From Lysinibacillus_B sp042920265 (GTDB taxonomy: Bacteria > Bacillota > Bacilli > Bacillales_A > Planococcaceae): DNA of 64,000 nucleotides. Location of the stretch: the NCBI RefSeq assembly GCF_042920265.1, contig NZ_JBDQZI010000002.1, positions 357,823 to 421,822 on the forward strand. The letters run 5' to 3'. The position numbers and the translations under genes were made by a program. The notes below the pieces were generated by a model that was not told the DNA's origin, did not search any database, and saw nothing but the letters and a program-made list of their open reading frames with translations. Numbering within the stretch: position 1 is the first letter of the stretch; every line of letters starts with the position of its first letter. Shown piece after piece: positions 42,349-51,194 of this stretch.

Positions 42349-44432
42349 TTGAGCGGTATACTTTTTAGCTTTTTAAATGTGTGTTTGTTATAAGCCGTTA
42401 TTTCATTGTTCGCAACCGTATATAATGTATCCTCAATATACAGCAATCGTTTGACCATTTTACGCCAATCTTCATATTGCTCATTTTTTGCTTTTGTCAC
42501 CAAATCCCCTGCTAGCTCAATGCCCTCGGGCGTAATATGGTAAACAAGCGCGCCCGAGCCAATATAGCCGTCTTGATCGTAAATGGCAATCGGGAAACCG
42601 TAATGTCCGTTCGCTGTATCACGGTACAATGCTTTATGGTCATGCTGTACATCTGAATATGTGCCACGTCCACCGATAATCTCGTTGTCTACTTCAATCG
42701 GATGTGCAACATCTGTCACATCAAAGAGCGACACCTTCATACCCATTGTATACACCATTGGTTGTTTAGAATATGAATCCACCTCTATCTTTGTATCATA
42801 GCCAATGCCGATTAAATGATTCTCGTCAAGCGGATGCAAGTAATTACTAAAGCCAGGAATTTTCAGCTCCCCTAGCACATTCGGATTCGTAGGGTCTGCT
42901 ACATCAATGACAAAGAGCGGGTCTGTTTCTTTAAATGTCACAATATACGCTTTCTCTCCCATAAAGCGCACAGAGTAAATACGCTCACCACGTGCTAAAT
43001 CCGTTAATTTCCCCACCTCATTTAAACGCTCATCATAAATAATTAGGTGGTTATTCGAGTTAGCCTCTCTTCCAGATGCACTGCCTGTCGTTGTCGCAAC
43101 GCGGAAGTACCCGTTATACTCATCCATCGAAAACTGATTTAAAACCGTCCCTTCCAGTGTTGTACGTGCTGTCAGTTCAATCTTCGTCCCATCAATCGCA
43201 AATTTATATAATTCTGTATTGCTTTGCATCGAGAAAGCAATCTCCGTTGTCGCACGAATCGTTTTTGGAGCGAATGCCCTATAATTTGGCGCTGTCATGT
43301 AAATGGCCTCTGTTGACATATACATACCTGACCCAGCCCCTAAAAATGTCTGTGCTTTAAATTCAGCTGTTTCATAATGATGTAAATCGATTGCGGAAAC
43401 GATTGTGTAGTTCGCTTCCTTACTGCCAGGGAACAGACGAATACTATCTAGCGCTGCATGCGTAACAGACGCATCATTTGAGTCGAATAATTGGGGACGT
43501 AGCTCCACCTCTTCTTCCTCTCGGAGCAACCAATAATTTGGTGCTGTATTCGTCACGATATATAACACATCCTTATATTCGCGCACTCCCACTGCATGGC
43601 CTTCTTGCCCCACTTCCCGAACTAATTTTGGCTTTTGATGATTCGTTACATCATACATCGCCATTTTAGTCATCATTGCCCCTGTATAATAGCCTTCTTT
43701 TGTCCGAGATTCGGTATATTGGTCGTACAGTACAATCAGTTTGTTATCATGTAACAGCAGCTTCGATGGATACACGTCTTTTAATTCGATTTTACTCACT
43801 ACTTTTAGCTGCTTCGCATCCGTAATAAACACGGTCTGATCTGTCATCGTGTAAATGTACTTGCCATCTGTGACCGTGACATCCCCCTCTTCAATCCCGT
43901 CCACTTGGTTGTTCGTTTCAGAATGGGATACGGCTTTATCTGAACTCGAATTAGCCATCTCCATTGATTCCTCTTCTACCCCTGTGACAGCATCTCCCAT
44001 CGTTACTTGCTGTTCATTTAAAATCGATTGGAAATAGATTGTTAAGTCCTCTAGTGATGCAATCGTTTGCAGCTCATCTACGACCGAAAATGACACCGTT
44101 GCCCCCGCACTTACCCTTTTCTTGAAAGCTTGTTCCGCGACATGAATCGTATAGTCCCCTTTTGGTAAATCGTGAATAATGAGCACCTTTTCCTCAATGG
44201 ACATTTTCGGCTTTACGACATGCCCTTTTGCATCGGTAATCGAAATCGTCCCGTTTGTAAGGCTTTCCTCTTTTAATACTTCATTAAAGCTTGCATGAAA
44301 CTGTTGATTTTCGAAAATAGCGGACGTAGCATACACTTGCACTTGTTGGCTAAAGAAAGACACCGCCACAATCGTTAAAACCGCGAGAAATGTCACAACG
44401 CCGCCCACATACCACTTGCCTTTATACTTCAT
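42345..44432 (-). CDS. Secreted beta-propeller domain protein
   Basis: A 695-residue protein with one N-terminal anchor (VTFLAVLTIVAVSFF), then a ~100-residue Ig-like region and a long beta-propeller domain. The hallmark NNQVDGIEEGDVTVTDGKYI, seen near residue 165, is typical of the Beta_propel family (PF09826). Repeated blade motifs such as LFVIDVADPTNP and GYDTKI follow. Predicted to be extracellular and membrane-attached; function unknown. It ends against the pdaC terminator. Confidence 0.85.
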   Translation of the reverse strand: MKYKGKWYVGGVVTFLAVLTIVAVSFFSQQVQVYATSAIFENQQFHASFNEVLKEESLTNGTISITDAKGHVVKPKMSIEEKVLIIHDLPKGDYTIHVAEQAFKKRVSAGATVSFSVVDELQTIASLEDLTIYFQSILNEQQVTMGDAVTGVEEESMEMANSSSDKAVSHSETNNQVDGIEEGDVTVTDGKYIYTMTDQTVFITDAKQLKVVSKIELKDVYPSKLLLHDNKLIVLYDQYTESRTKEGYYTGAMMTKMAMYDVTNHQKPKLVREVGQEGHAVGVREYKDVLYIVTNTAPNYWLLREEEEVELRPQLFDSNDASVTHAALDSIRLFPGSKEANYTIVSAIDLHHYETAEFKAQTFLGAGSGMYMSTEAIYMTAPNYRAFAPKTIRATTEIAFSMQSNTELYKFAIDGTKIELTARTTLEGTVLNQFSMDEYNGYFRVATTTGSASGREANSNNHLIIYDERLNEVGKLTDLARGERIYSVRFMGEKAYIVTFKETDPLFVIDVADPTNPNVLGELKIPGFSNYLHPLDENHLIGIGYDTKIEVDSYSKQPMVYTMGMKVSLFDVTDVAHPIEVDNEIIGGRGTYSDVQHDHKALYRDTANGHYGFPIAIYDQDGYIGSGALVYHITPEGIELAGDLVTKAKNEQYEDWRKMVKRLLYIEDTLYTVANNEITAYNKHTFKKLKSIPLK

Positions 44433-44679
44433 TTTTATTCACACCCCTTCTTTTCAGATTAGACTGATGAGCGCGAAAAAAAGTTACATTTTATTCATAA
44501 TTTTTGGTTAATTTTTCAATTATAAAAAATACCCGAACCTCTATCATAATAATTAGTCTGCATCTTATTATCATTTTGGATATCGGTAATAAATGGTGGA
44601 ATTAAATTATACTTAACAAATAACAGAAATGAATTTTACAGCAAAAAATAACAGTATTGAACTTACTGCACAAAAAGTT

Positions 44680-45465
44680 TTAATACATAGCGGATGAGTT
44701 TATAAGGTGCTGGTGGATATTTTCATTTACTTGAGTTGGATTATCTAAATTAGTTGCATGATGGGCATTGTTTATGATTTTCAAGTGTGATTGCTTAATG
44801 TTGTTATGTAGATACTCCTGCTGTCTTTTTATCATGGTATCGTGGTCACCGTATAATATTAATGTAGAACAATTCACTTTATCTAATTCATTTCCACTTT
44901 CCATTTTGGAGACGGCATTCCATATACGAACGCAATTCTTATAAGACATCGATGCAACTGTGGAATGAATATAATGTTTATTCTCCTTATTAAACTTAGA
45001 TAATGTATACGCCTGTATTTTTGCAGAAAGTGACATCGGAATAAACAAGTTGGAAAAACGATTAATAGGAACTAGTAACTTTTCGTACCAATTGAATTGG
45101 TTTGTGAAGGGTGTACCTATTAATATAAGAGATTTTACGTATTCTGGATGATGGATAGCTGTTTGCAAAGAAATATGTCCACCCATTGATAAACCACATA
45201 AATGAGCATTTTTAATTTGTAGATAATTCATCAAGCCAATTAAATCTTTTCTGAAACCTTCTGCATACACCTTCCCTTTTGGGAGAGAGGATGCTCCATG
45301 ACCACGAACATCCCAGGTGATGGTTTGATAATATTGAGAAAAATAATCTATCTGTTTATCCCATTGTTTATGATCCCATGATGCACCGTGGGTAAAAATT
45401 ATTGGTTCACCTGCCCCTTTAGTTTCATAGTATAAATCTACATTATTAATTGTACATTTTGGCAT
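44680..45465 (-). CDS. Alpha/beta hydrolase
   Basis: A 261-residue enzyme with TAGGAGG before the ATG. FTHGASWDHKQWDKQI gives the oxyanion-hole HG motif, WDVRGHGASS follows, the nucleophile elbow is GLSMGGH near residue 93, and the acid and base are in LILYGDHDTMI and NAHHATNLDNP. Cytoplasmic, no signal peptide. This fold includes esterases, lipases and ring-cleavage hydrolases; the substrate cannot be assigned. AT content and codon use look slightly higher in A/T than for neighbours, which may mark this stretch (44.5-47.4 kb) as acquired DNA. Confidence 0.85.
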   Translation of the reverse strand: MPKCTINNVDLYYETKGAGEPIIFTHGASWDHKQWDKQIDYFSQYYQTITWDVRGHGASSLPKGKVYAEGFRKDLIGLMNYLQIKNAHLCGLSMGGHISLQTAIHHPEYVKSLILIGTPFTNQFNWYEKLLVPINRFSNLFIPMSLSAKIQAYTLSKFNKENKHYIHSTVASMSYKNCVRIWNAVSKMESGNELDKVNCSTLILYGDHDTMIKRQQEYLHNNIKQSHLKIINNAHHATNLDNPTQVNENIHQHLINSSAMY

Positions 45466-45550
45466 GACTAATACCTCCTAACTATTTAAATAAATATACT
45501 TTGAGAAACCACCCACTAAAAAACAACGTAGTAGAAGATGGTGGCTGTGA

Positions 45551-45697
45551 TTGTTTTATGATTGGACAAGTTATTTACATTGGGAGCGTAGATTGGACTG
45601 TTTAAAATACTATGAAGCTACTAATTTAGGAAATTCAATTAACGCATTAAATAGTATGACGGAGCTTATTGATAACGTTTTGTATGCAGTAATCTAA
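45551..45697 (+). pseudogene. Possible gene remnant in the 45466-45875 gap
   Basis: A 48-codon frame without a ribosome site reads like protein (FYDWTSYLHWERRLD, then CLKYYEATNLGNSINALN and MTELIDNVLYAVI) and is bounded by TGA and TAA. It may be the 3' fragment of a decayed gene. No other gene-like content was seen in this 410-bp gap. I cannot name a family. Confidence 0.25.
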
Positions 45698-45828
45698 TCA
45701 ATATTTTGTAAATGATTGATAAGAAACAAGGAAAACATTAGAGAATAAAGAATAATAACATGAGATGTAGTGAAATATGTTTTAAGTTCAATTGTGACAA
45801 AACCTCAAGTAATGTGTTCACATAAAAA

Positions 45829-45862
45829 TAAAGACCTATACCTCAATGCAAGATATAGGCCT
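45829..45862 (-). terminator. Terminator of the GNAT gene at 45876
   Basis: On the minus strand AGGCCTATATC-type arm pairs with GGTATAGGTCT around a short loop and is followed by TTATTTTT. Confidence 0.5.
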
Positions 45863-45875
45863 AGAAAATTCTAAA

Positions 45876-46406
45876 TTAATCTGTTTTTAATAACGAATAC
45901 ATATTGATGTCAACAAAGTTTCCTTTAGATTTTTCGTATTGTCTTAGCGTTCCTTCAAATGTGAACTTAAGTTTTTGTAAAACCTTGATAGAATTCACAT
46001 TTGCAGGTTCTACCTTTGCTTCGATTCTATTTAGTTTCAAAGTTTCGAAAGCATAATTGAGTAATGCACTAATCCCTTCTGGAGCATACCCCATGCCCCA
46101 ATAGGCTTTAGCGATATCATAACCAATCTCGACTTTAGCATTTTCAAAGTCTATAAAATTGAATCCGCAAGTACCAATTATTTCGTTGGATTTTCGCTCA
46201 ATCATGCTGAACCGAATAGCTTCACTAGCCTCAGCCAACTCCTCAAAAAGTTCAATCATTTCTTTTGCTTGCGACTCGTGTGTAAAGCTAGAGATGTTCA
46301 TAAATTTCGCTACATCTGGATCAGACCAAATTTTAAACAGGCGATGTGCGTCTGAAACTTCCATTCTTCTTAAATGTAATCTTTGGGTGTTTAGTTCTTT
46401 TATCAA
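45876..46406 (-). CDS. RimJ/RimL-type GNAT acetyltransferase
   Basis: TTG 46406 is preferred because GGAGG ends 8 nt before it; an upstream TTG at 46421 overlaps the site. The 176-residue product starts with LNTQRLHLRRMEVSDAHRLF and has IIGTCGFNFID, AYWGMGYAPEGISALLNYAF (acetyl-CoA loop) and ANVNSIKVLQKLKFTFEGT, all typical of the RimJ/RimL group. These acetylate ribosomal protein N-termini or small molecules; the target is not known. Confidence 0.85.
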   Translation of the reverse strand: MIKELNTQRLHLRRMEVSDAHRLFKIWSDPDVAKFMNISSFTHESQAKEMIELFEELAEASEAIRFSMIERKSNEIIGTCGFNFIDFENAKVEIGYDIAKAYWGMGYAPEGISALLNYAFETLKLNRIEAKVEPANVNSIKVLQKLKFTFEGTLRQYEKSKGNFVDINMYSLLKTD

Positions 46407-46670
46407 TACTTTTACCTCCAATATTTTTAATCAGTTAGATAAAAAATATTGCCATCTGCGCATAATTCAGTCCTTTCAAGTTTGTATGATTTTAGTATAC
46501 CCAGAGTAAAAAAATAAAGGAACATTAGTAACTACGGTAGATACGTTGAAAGAAATACTAAAAGAGGTTTGTCCAGTCATTCTATAACTTTTTAAAAATT
46601 ACCCAGCATTCCGTCAAAAATACCATAGGGTCACTATTTTAGAAGTAACCCAAAAATAAACTACAAGAGA

Positions 46671-46871
46671 CTACTTGAACTTTTGAGGTTGCTTAACTTT
46701 CATTGAAGCTACTTCTCCGCAATTCGTACAAATAGTCAAAATTAGTGGTGAACTCGAAAAATGGACCATATCGAGCTTAACAGGTTTTACATTTGCCATA
46801 GAGCCGCCTAATTCACCTTGTGCGAAGGAATCATTACCACAAGCTTTACAAACTAATCTATCGTTCCCCAT
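46671..46871 (-). CDS. Small zinc-ribbon protein
   Basis: A 66-residue protein with AAAGAGGTG upstream. It has CKACGND at residues 8-14 and CTNCGEV near 48, two CxxC knuckles expected to bind one zinc ion. The rest has no recognisable domain. Probably cytoplasmic. Function unknown; zinc ribbons of this size often bind nucleic acids or proteins. The preceding region 46407-46670 shows no convincing gene. Confidence 0.65.
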   Translation of the reverse strand: MGNDRLVCKACGNDSFAQGELGGSMANVKPVKLDMVHFSSSPLILTICTNCGEVASMKVKQPQKFK

Positions 46872-47021
46872 GTTATCACCTCTTTATACAATATATGTAA
46901 ATTTTAACATAAAAAGACACTTAACGTTGGGTGCTCCAGTAAACTAATGAACAATTCGTCCACTAAACGCAAAAGAGCGATTAAAACATTGCTCTAAAAC
47001 CCTAATATCCATTACAGAAAA

Positions 47022-47138
47022 TCATTTGTTTTTTTCAAGTGCTTGAATGCGTTTTTCTAACTTCTTGATTTTCATATCATTAAGTACAGCAATGACTGTT
47101 GCTGTCAAAGCAAAGGTGTACACTACGAATATACTCAC
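47022..47138 (-). CDS. 38-residue membrane peptide with helical tail
   Basis: GTG 47138 has AGGGGG 7 nt upstream. The product is a single hydrophobic segment (FVVYTFALTATVIAVL) followed by NDMKIKKLEKRIQALEKNK, a short coiled-coil-like tail. The ribosome site and layout support a real small gene. The rest of 46872-47447 holds only an unconvincing frame and a terminator. Confidence 0.5.
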   Translation of the reverse strand: MSIFVVYTFALTATVIAVLNDMKIKKLEKRIQALEKNK

Positions 47139-47396
47139 CGAAAAACCCCCTAATATTTTACAAATTGATCATACCATAAAAAATTACAATGTCTTTAAAC
47201 TTTACAGCAAATTACTTAACAACATGAGTAAATGATTTCATAACAATGAAAGAAGGGATTCCACTACTTATTACGAATACCTCTATTTTTATCCTCATCA
47301 TAAAAGCCTATGATTGTGATTTTAGCTTGTCCACGCATCCAATGAGGGGACTAGTTGATTTTCGCGGAGAGCGAGTACGTTTAACAACAAAAGCTA

Positions 47397-47424
47397 ATGC
47401 CTCGAAACAAATTCGAGGCATTAC
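47397..47424 (-). terminator. Probable terminator of the lysine dehydrogenase-like gene
   Basis: AATGCCTCGAA pairs with TTCGAGGCATT; AGCTTTTG follows on the minus strand. Confidence 0.5.
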
Positions 47425-47447
47425 TCCGTGCATATAAAATTTTCACC

Positions 47448-48620
47448 TTACCATTTTACAATCATGGATGAGCGGTGGGATGTTTCTTTAATGACAATGC
47501 CGCGTTTCGTCATCTCTTGAATAAACTCGCTTCCTGGTACAACGATCTCTGGTGGCAATACACCGCGTTGTGCAATCACCCCATTGCCAATCATTTGTGC
47601 CACAACCGATACGGTGCAGGCCGTTGCACGGGCCATCGCCGTAATATTCGCTGCTACATCTTTCCGCACGACCATCTCATATTCATACGTATATTGCTCT
47701 TCATCTTTCTGACCAGCAATAATCGCACGAAGCAGCACGGCATCTACCTTTTTCCCAAGGTCCAGCTTTTTCTTTAATGCTTCACGTACAACCGTGCGTA
47801 CAGCGATGTCTTGGTCCTCGACTTGTACTGTATTGTCTTTACTTAAAAAGCCCAAATCGGCAAGCAGCTTAAACTTTTCTGCATGCCCCTTATAGCGAAT
47901 CGTTTTATACTCCAGTGTTTTGACATGTGGAAACGTTTTGTACAACGTTGAAATCCCACCTGATGTATAAAACGCTTCTAATACACCAAACTCCTCAAAA
48001 TAAATCGGTTCAATGCCTGTCAGCGACTCTACTTCTGTCAATTTCCCTTTTTGAATCGCTTTACTTGGTTCTGTATAATGATCAAACACACCTTCCAGTG
48101 AGAATACACGTGTATAATGCAGTGGCGGTTTTGGTTCGGTCGGAATGCCACCTACGTATAATTTAATCGATTCCACTTTATCTAATTTTGTGGCACCGTA
48201 TCCTGTTAAAATATTAATCATACCCGGTGCTACCCCTAAATCCGGTATAATTGTCACATTATTTCTCTTTGCTTCCTCTGTGCGTTGTAAAATCTTCTCT
48301 GTGACACCCCCAATATGCCCGCCTAAATCGACTGCATGTACGCCTGTTTCAATGGCCGCTTGTGCGACACGTTCATTAAATGTATAAAATAATGCATTGA
48401 CTACAACATTCCCGCGTATGATCACATCTCGTAGTGCTTGATCGCATTCTGCATTTAATGCGACAACCTCAATTTTATTTGTATCAAGTGTTGCAGCAAA
48501 TGCTTTCGCTGCCTCTGTATCGATATCTGCTAACAATACTTTTTCTACATGATCACTTGCGACTAAATCACGCGCAACCTCTTTCCCCATCAAGCCCGCC
48601 CCTAAAACGACTACTTTCAT
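47448..48620 (-). CDS. Saccharopine dehydrogenase-family protein, probable lysine 6-dehydrogenase
   Basis: ATG 48620 is taken (GGGGG 9 nt upstream), giving 390 residues. The N-terminal Rossmann motif is VVLGAGLMGKEVARDL. Also seen are VDLGGHIGG, IIPDLGVAPGMINILTGYGA and a C-terminal catalytic domain like lysine 6-dehydrogenases and saccharopine reductases. Lysine 6-dehydrogenase oxidatively deaminates the epsilon amino group of L-lysine with NAD, giving allysine/piperideine-6-carboxylate. The aldehyde dehydrogenase 27 bp upstream could oxidise that product to 2-aminoadipate. The substrate is an inference from family and neighbour. Confidence 0.75.
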   Translation of the reverse strand: MKVVVLGAGLMGKEVARDLVASDHVEKVLLADIDTEAAKAFAATLDTNKIEVVALNAECDQALRDVIIRGNVVVNALFYTFNERVAQAAIETGVHAVDLGGHIGGVTEKILQRTEEAKRNNVTIIPDLGVAPGMINILTGYGATKLDKVESIKLYVGGIPTEPKPPLHYTRVFSLEGVFDHYTEPSKAIQKGKLTEVESLTGIEPIYFEEFGVLEAFYTSGGISTLYKTFPHVKTLEYKTIRYKGHAEKFKLLADLGFLSKDNTVQVEDQDIAVRTVVREALKKKLDLGKKVDAVLLRAIIAGQKDEEQYTYEYEMVVRKDVAANITAMARATACTVSVVAQMIGNGVIAQRGVLPPEIVVPGSEFIQEMTKRGIVIKETSHRSSMIVKW

Positions 48621-48647
48621 ACAAAACATCCCCCTTTGTTTGTATTG

Positions 48648-50120
48648 TTAAGTGTCAATTTGTGCACGCTGTAACTTTCCACTATAGTCCACATAAATAC
48701 TCTTCCACTCTGTATACACATCGAGTGCGGCCTGACCGGAATCCCGATGACCGTTCCCTGTTCCCTTTGTGCCACCGAATGGTAAGTGAATTTCTGCGCC
48801 TGTTGTGCCTGCATTGACATACACAATGCCCGTATCAAGTAAATGTTGTGCTTTGAAAATCGTATTCACGTCTTGCGAGAAAATAGAACTAGAGAGACCA
48901 AATTTCACGCCGTTATTGACTTCAATCGCCTCTTCTAGACTCCCTACTTCAATGATACTAATGACAGGTCCGAAAATTTCCTCTTGTGCGATAATCATAT
49001 CTGGTCGTACATCCGTAAAGAGCGTCGGTTCAAAATAAACGCCTTTGTCATAGGGTGGTTCCGTTAAAATGTTGCCACCACGTACCAATGTAGCGCCTTG
49101 TTGTTTACCGATTTGCACGTAATGATTAATTTTCTCTAATGCGGCTTTATTGATCACAGGACCTACTTTCGTCGTTGGATCCAGTCCGTCCCCAATCGTT
49201 AATTCATCCATTGCCTTTAATAAGCGATGAACGACTTCTTCTTTCACATCTCTATGCACAATCACACGACTACACGCTGTACAACGCTGCCCTGCTGTTC
49301 CAAAAGCACTCCATAAAATGCCTTCCACTGCTAATTCGATATTGGCATCATCCATCACAATGACTGCATTTTTGCCGCCCAGTTCAAGCGATACCTTTTT
49401 TAACAATTTGCCCCCAAGTTCGGCTACTTTACTACCCGTTGCATTCGACCCCGTAAATGAAATAATGCGAATGTCCGGATGCTCTACGATCGCAGTGCCA
49501 ACAGTAGGTCCCGTACCAAATACAATATTGACAACACCAGGTGGCAAACCGACCTCTTCAAAAATTTTACCGAGTTCATAGGCCATGAGTGGCGCTTCAT
49601 TTGACGGCTTCCATACGACTGTATTCCCTGCAACAAGTGCCGGAAATGCTTTCCACGATGCAATGGCGATTGGAAAATTCCATGGTGTAATGAGACCCGC
49701 TACCCCAACTGGTGCACGCACACTCATCGCAAATTTATTGGCAAGCTCGGAAGGAACAGTCTCACCAAATAAACGACGCCCCTCACCTGCCATATAAAAC
49801 GCCATATCAATGGCTTCCTGTACTTCACCACGTGCCTCTTCAATCACTTTGCCCATCTCTTTTGTGAGCAGCTCCGCTAAGTATTCTTTCTTCTCTTTTA
49901 ATTTAAAACCAATTTCATATAAATAATCCGCTCGTTTTGGTGCGGGAACCTGTGCCCATTGTTTTTGTGCATGCTTTGCGGCAATTGCTGCCTCATTGAC
50001 GTCATGCGCAGTCGACAATGGGATTGTTGCAAGTTGTTCACCCGTGGCGGGATTGATGACCGGCATCGTTTTTACGCTTGTCGCCACCCAATGCCCATTA
50101 ATATAATTTTCCACTCCCAT
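48648..50120 (-). CDS. Aldehyde dehydrogenase, candidate piperideine-6-carboxylate dehydrogenase
   Basis: A 490-residue NAD(P)-dependent aldehyde dehydrogenase. The Rossmann region has ITPWNFPIAIASWKAFPAL and SFTGSNATG, the general base is in LELGGKNAV, and the nucleophile is in GTAGQRCTACSR. The C-terminus has FGGTKGTGNGHRDSG. The family includes succinate, ketoglutarate and aminoadipate semialdehyde dehydrogenases. Cotranscription with a lysine 6-dehydrogenase-like gene favours oxidation of allysine to 2-aminoadipate. Cytoplasmic. Confidence 0.88.
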   Translation of the reverse strand: MGVENYINGHWVATSVKTMPVINPATGEQLATIPLSTAHDVNEAAIAAKHAQKQWAQVPAPKRADYLYEIGFKLKEKKEYLAELLTKEMGKVIEEARGEVQEAIDMAFYMAGEGRRLFGETVPSELANKFAMSVRAPVGVAGLITPWNFPIAIASWKAFPALVAGNTVVWKPSNEAPLMAYELGKIFEEVGLPPGVVNIVFGTGPTVGTAIVEHPDIRIISFTGSNATGSKVAELGGKLLKKVSLELGGKNAVIVMDDANIELAVEGILWSAFGTAGQRCTACSRVIVHRDVKEEVVHRLLKAMDELTIGDGLDPTTKVGPVINKAALEKINHYVQIGKQQGATLVRGGNILTEPPYDKGVYFEPTLFTDVRPDMIIAQEEIFGPVISIIEVGSLEEAIEVNNGVKFGLSSSIFSQDVNTIFKAQHLLDTGIVYVNAGTTGAEIHLPFGGTKGTGNGHRDSGQAALDVYTEWKSIYVDYSGKLQRAQIDT

Positions 50121-50280
50121 CTTTCAGACCCCCTTTTATGTAATTTTATTCTACATTTTCTACTTTAAACCCTTTTTCTCTCATATATATTCCCATGAAA
50201 TATTTTTCCCTAAATGATGAAACTTTTTGTACACTTACGCAGTATTATCTAATAAATAACTTTTTTCTGGAGGCGAGTAC

Positions 50281-51078
50281 ATGAATAATCATGAGATTGA
50301 TTACAAACTTTACGGTGATGATATGCAATTTGTGGAGGTAGAATTAGACCCACAGGAAACCGTCGTTGCTGAAGCGGGTGCTTTAATGATGATGGAAGAT
50401 GATATTAAGATGGAAACAATATTTGGTGATGGTTCTAATAATCGTGGTAGTGGCTTGATGGGTAAGCTGATGGGTGCTGGAAAACGAATTCTAACAGGCG
50501 AAAGCTTATTTATGACGACCTTTACAAACGAAGGCTCCGGCAAACGTCACGTGTACTTCGCTTCCCCTTATCCTGGAAAAATCATTCCAATGGACTTAAG
50601 TACATTAAACGGCAAAATTATTTGTCAAAAAGATGCCTTTTTAGCTGCAGCAAAAGGCGTTGAAGTCGGCATTGAATTTCAGCGTAAATTAGGGACAGGC
50701 TTCTTCGGCGGTGAAGGATTTATTATGCAAAAGCTTGAAGGCGATGGCATGGCCTTTATCCATGCAGGTGGTACCATTCACGAACGCAAATTACAACCAG
50801 GTGAGCGTCTACGTATTGATACAGGATGTTTAGTCGCAATGACGGCTGACGTAGACTACAGCATTGAAGCAGTAGGCGGCGTTAAAACAGCATTATTCGG
50901 TGGCGAAGGCATCTTCTTTGCAACACTACGTGGGCCTGGTACAGTATGGGTACAATCATTACCGTTCAGCCGCTTAGCGAGCCGTGTATTCGCAGCAGCT
51001 CCGATGTCACAAGGCGGTGGCGGTCAGTCTTCAGGTGAAGGCGGAATCGGTGGACTGTTTGATTTGTTCAATAAATAA
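50281..51078 (+). CDS. TIGR00266 / AIM24 family protein
   Basis: A 265-residue protein with TGGAGGCG upstream of the ATG. VEVELDPQETVVAEAGALMMM, here in two parts VEVELDPQETV and AEAGALMMM, is the family opening. GRILTGE-like KRILTGESLFMTTFTNEG and AFLAAAKGVEVGIEF follow. It has repeated beta strands forming a TRAP/AIM24 type beta-sandwich, and ends in a Gly-rich tail. No signal peptide. The function is unknown; homologues are widespread in Firmicutes. Confidence 0.85.
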   Translation: MNNHEIDYKLYGDDMQFVEVELDPQETVVAEAGALMMMEDDIKMETIFGDGSNNRGSGLMGKLMGAGKRILTGESLFMTTFTNEGSGKRHVYFASPYPGKIIPMDLSTLNGKIICQKDAFLAAAKGVEVGIEFQRKLGTGFFGGEGFIMQKLEGDGMAFIHAGGTIHERKLQPGERLRIDTGCLVAMTADVDYSIEAVGGVKTALFGGEGIFFATLRGPGTVWVQSLPFSRLASRVFAAAPMSQGGGGQSSGEGGIGGLFDLFNK

Positions 51079-51148
51079 CTGTACGCTAAATCATCGATAA
51101 ATATGCATAAGTAAGATATACCTCGCTTTCACATAGTGGGAGTCCATA

Positions 51149-51188
51149 CAAAAAAGAGCATGCCTGCTTTAATAAGGGATGCTCTTTA
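51149..51188 (-). terminator. Terminator of the hemAT gene
   Basis: AAAGAGCAT pairs with ATGCTCTTT with TTTT following on the minus strand. Confidence 0.7.
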
Positions 51189-51194
51189 CGTATG

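Noticed and set aside
47246..47437. 63-codon plus-strand ORF
   Set aside because: It runs into the terminator of the opposite gene, has a poor start context, and no protein-like conservation can be argued; left unannotated.
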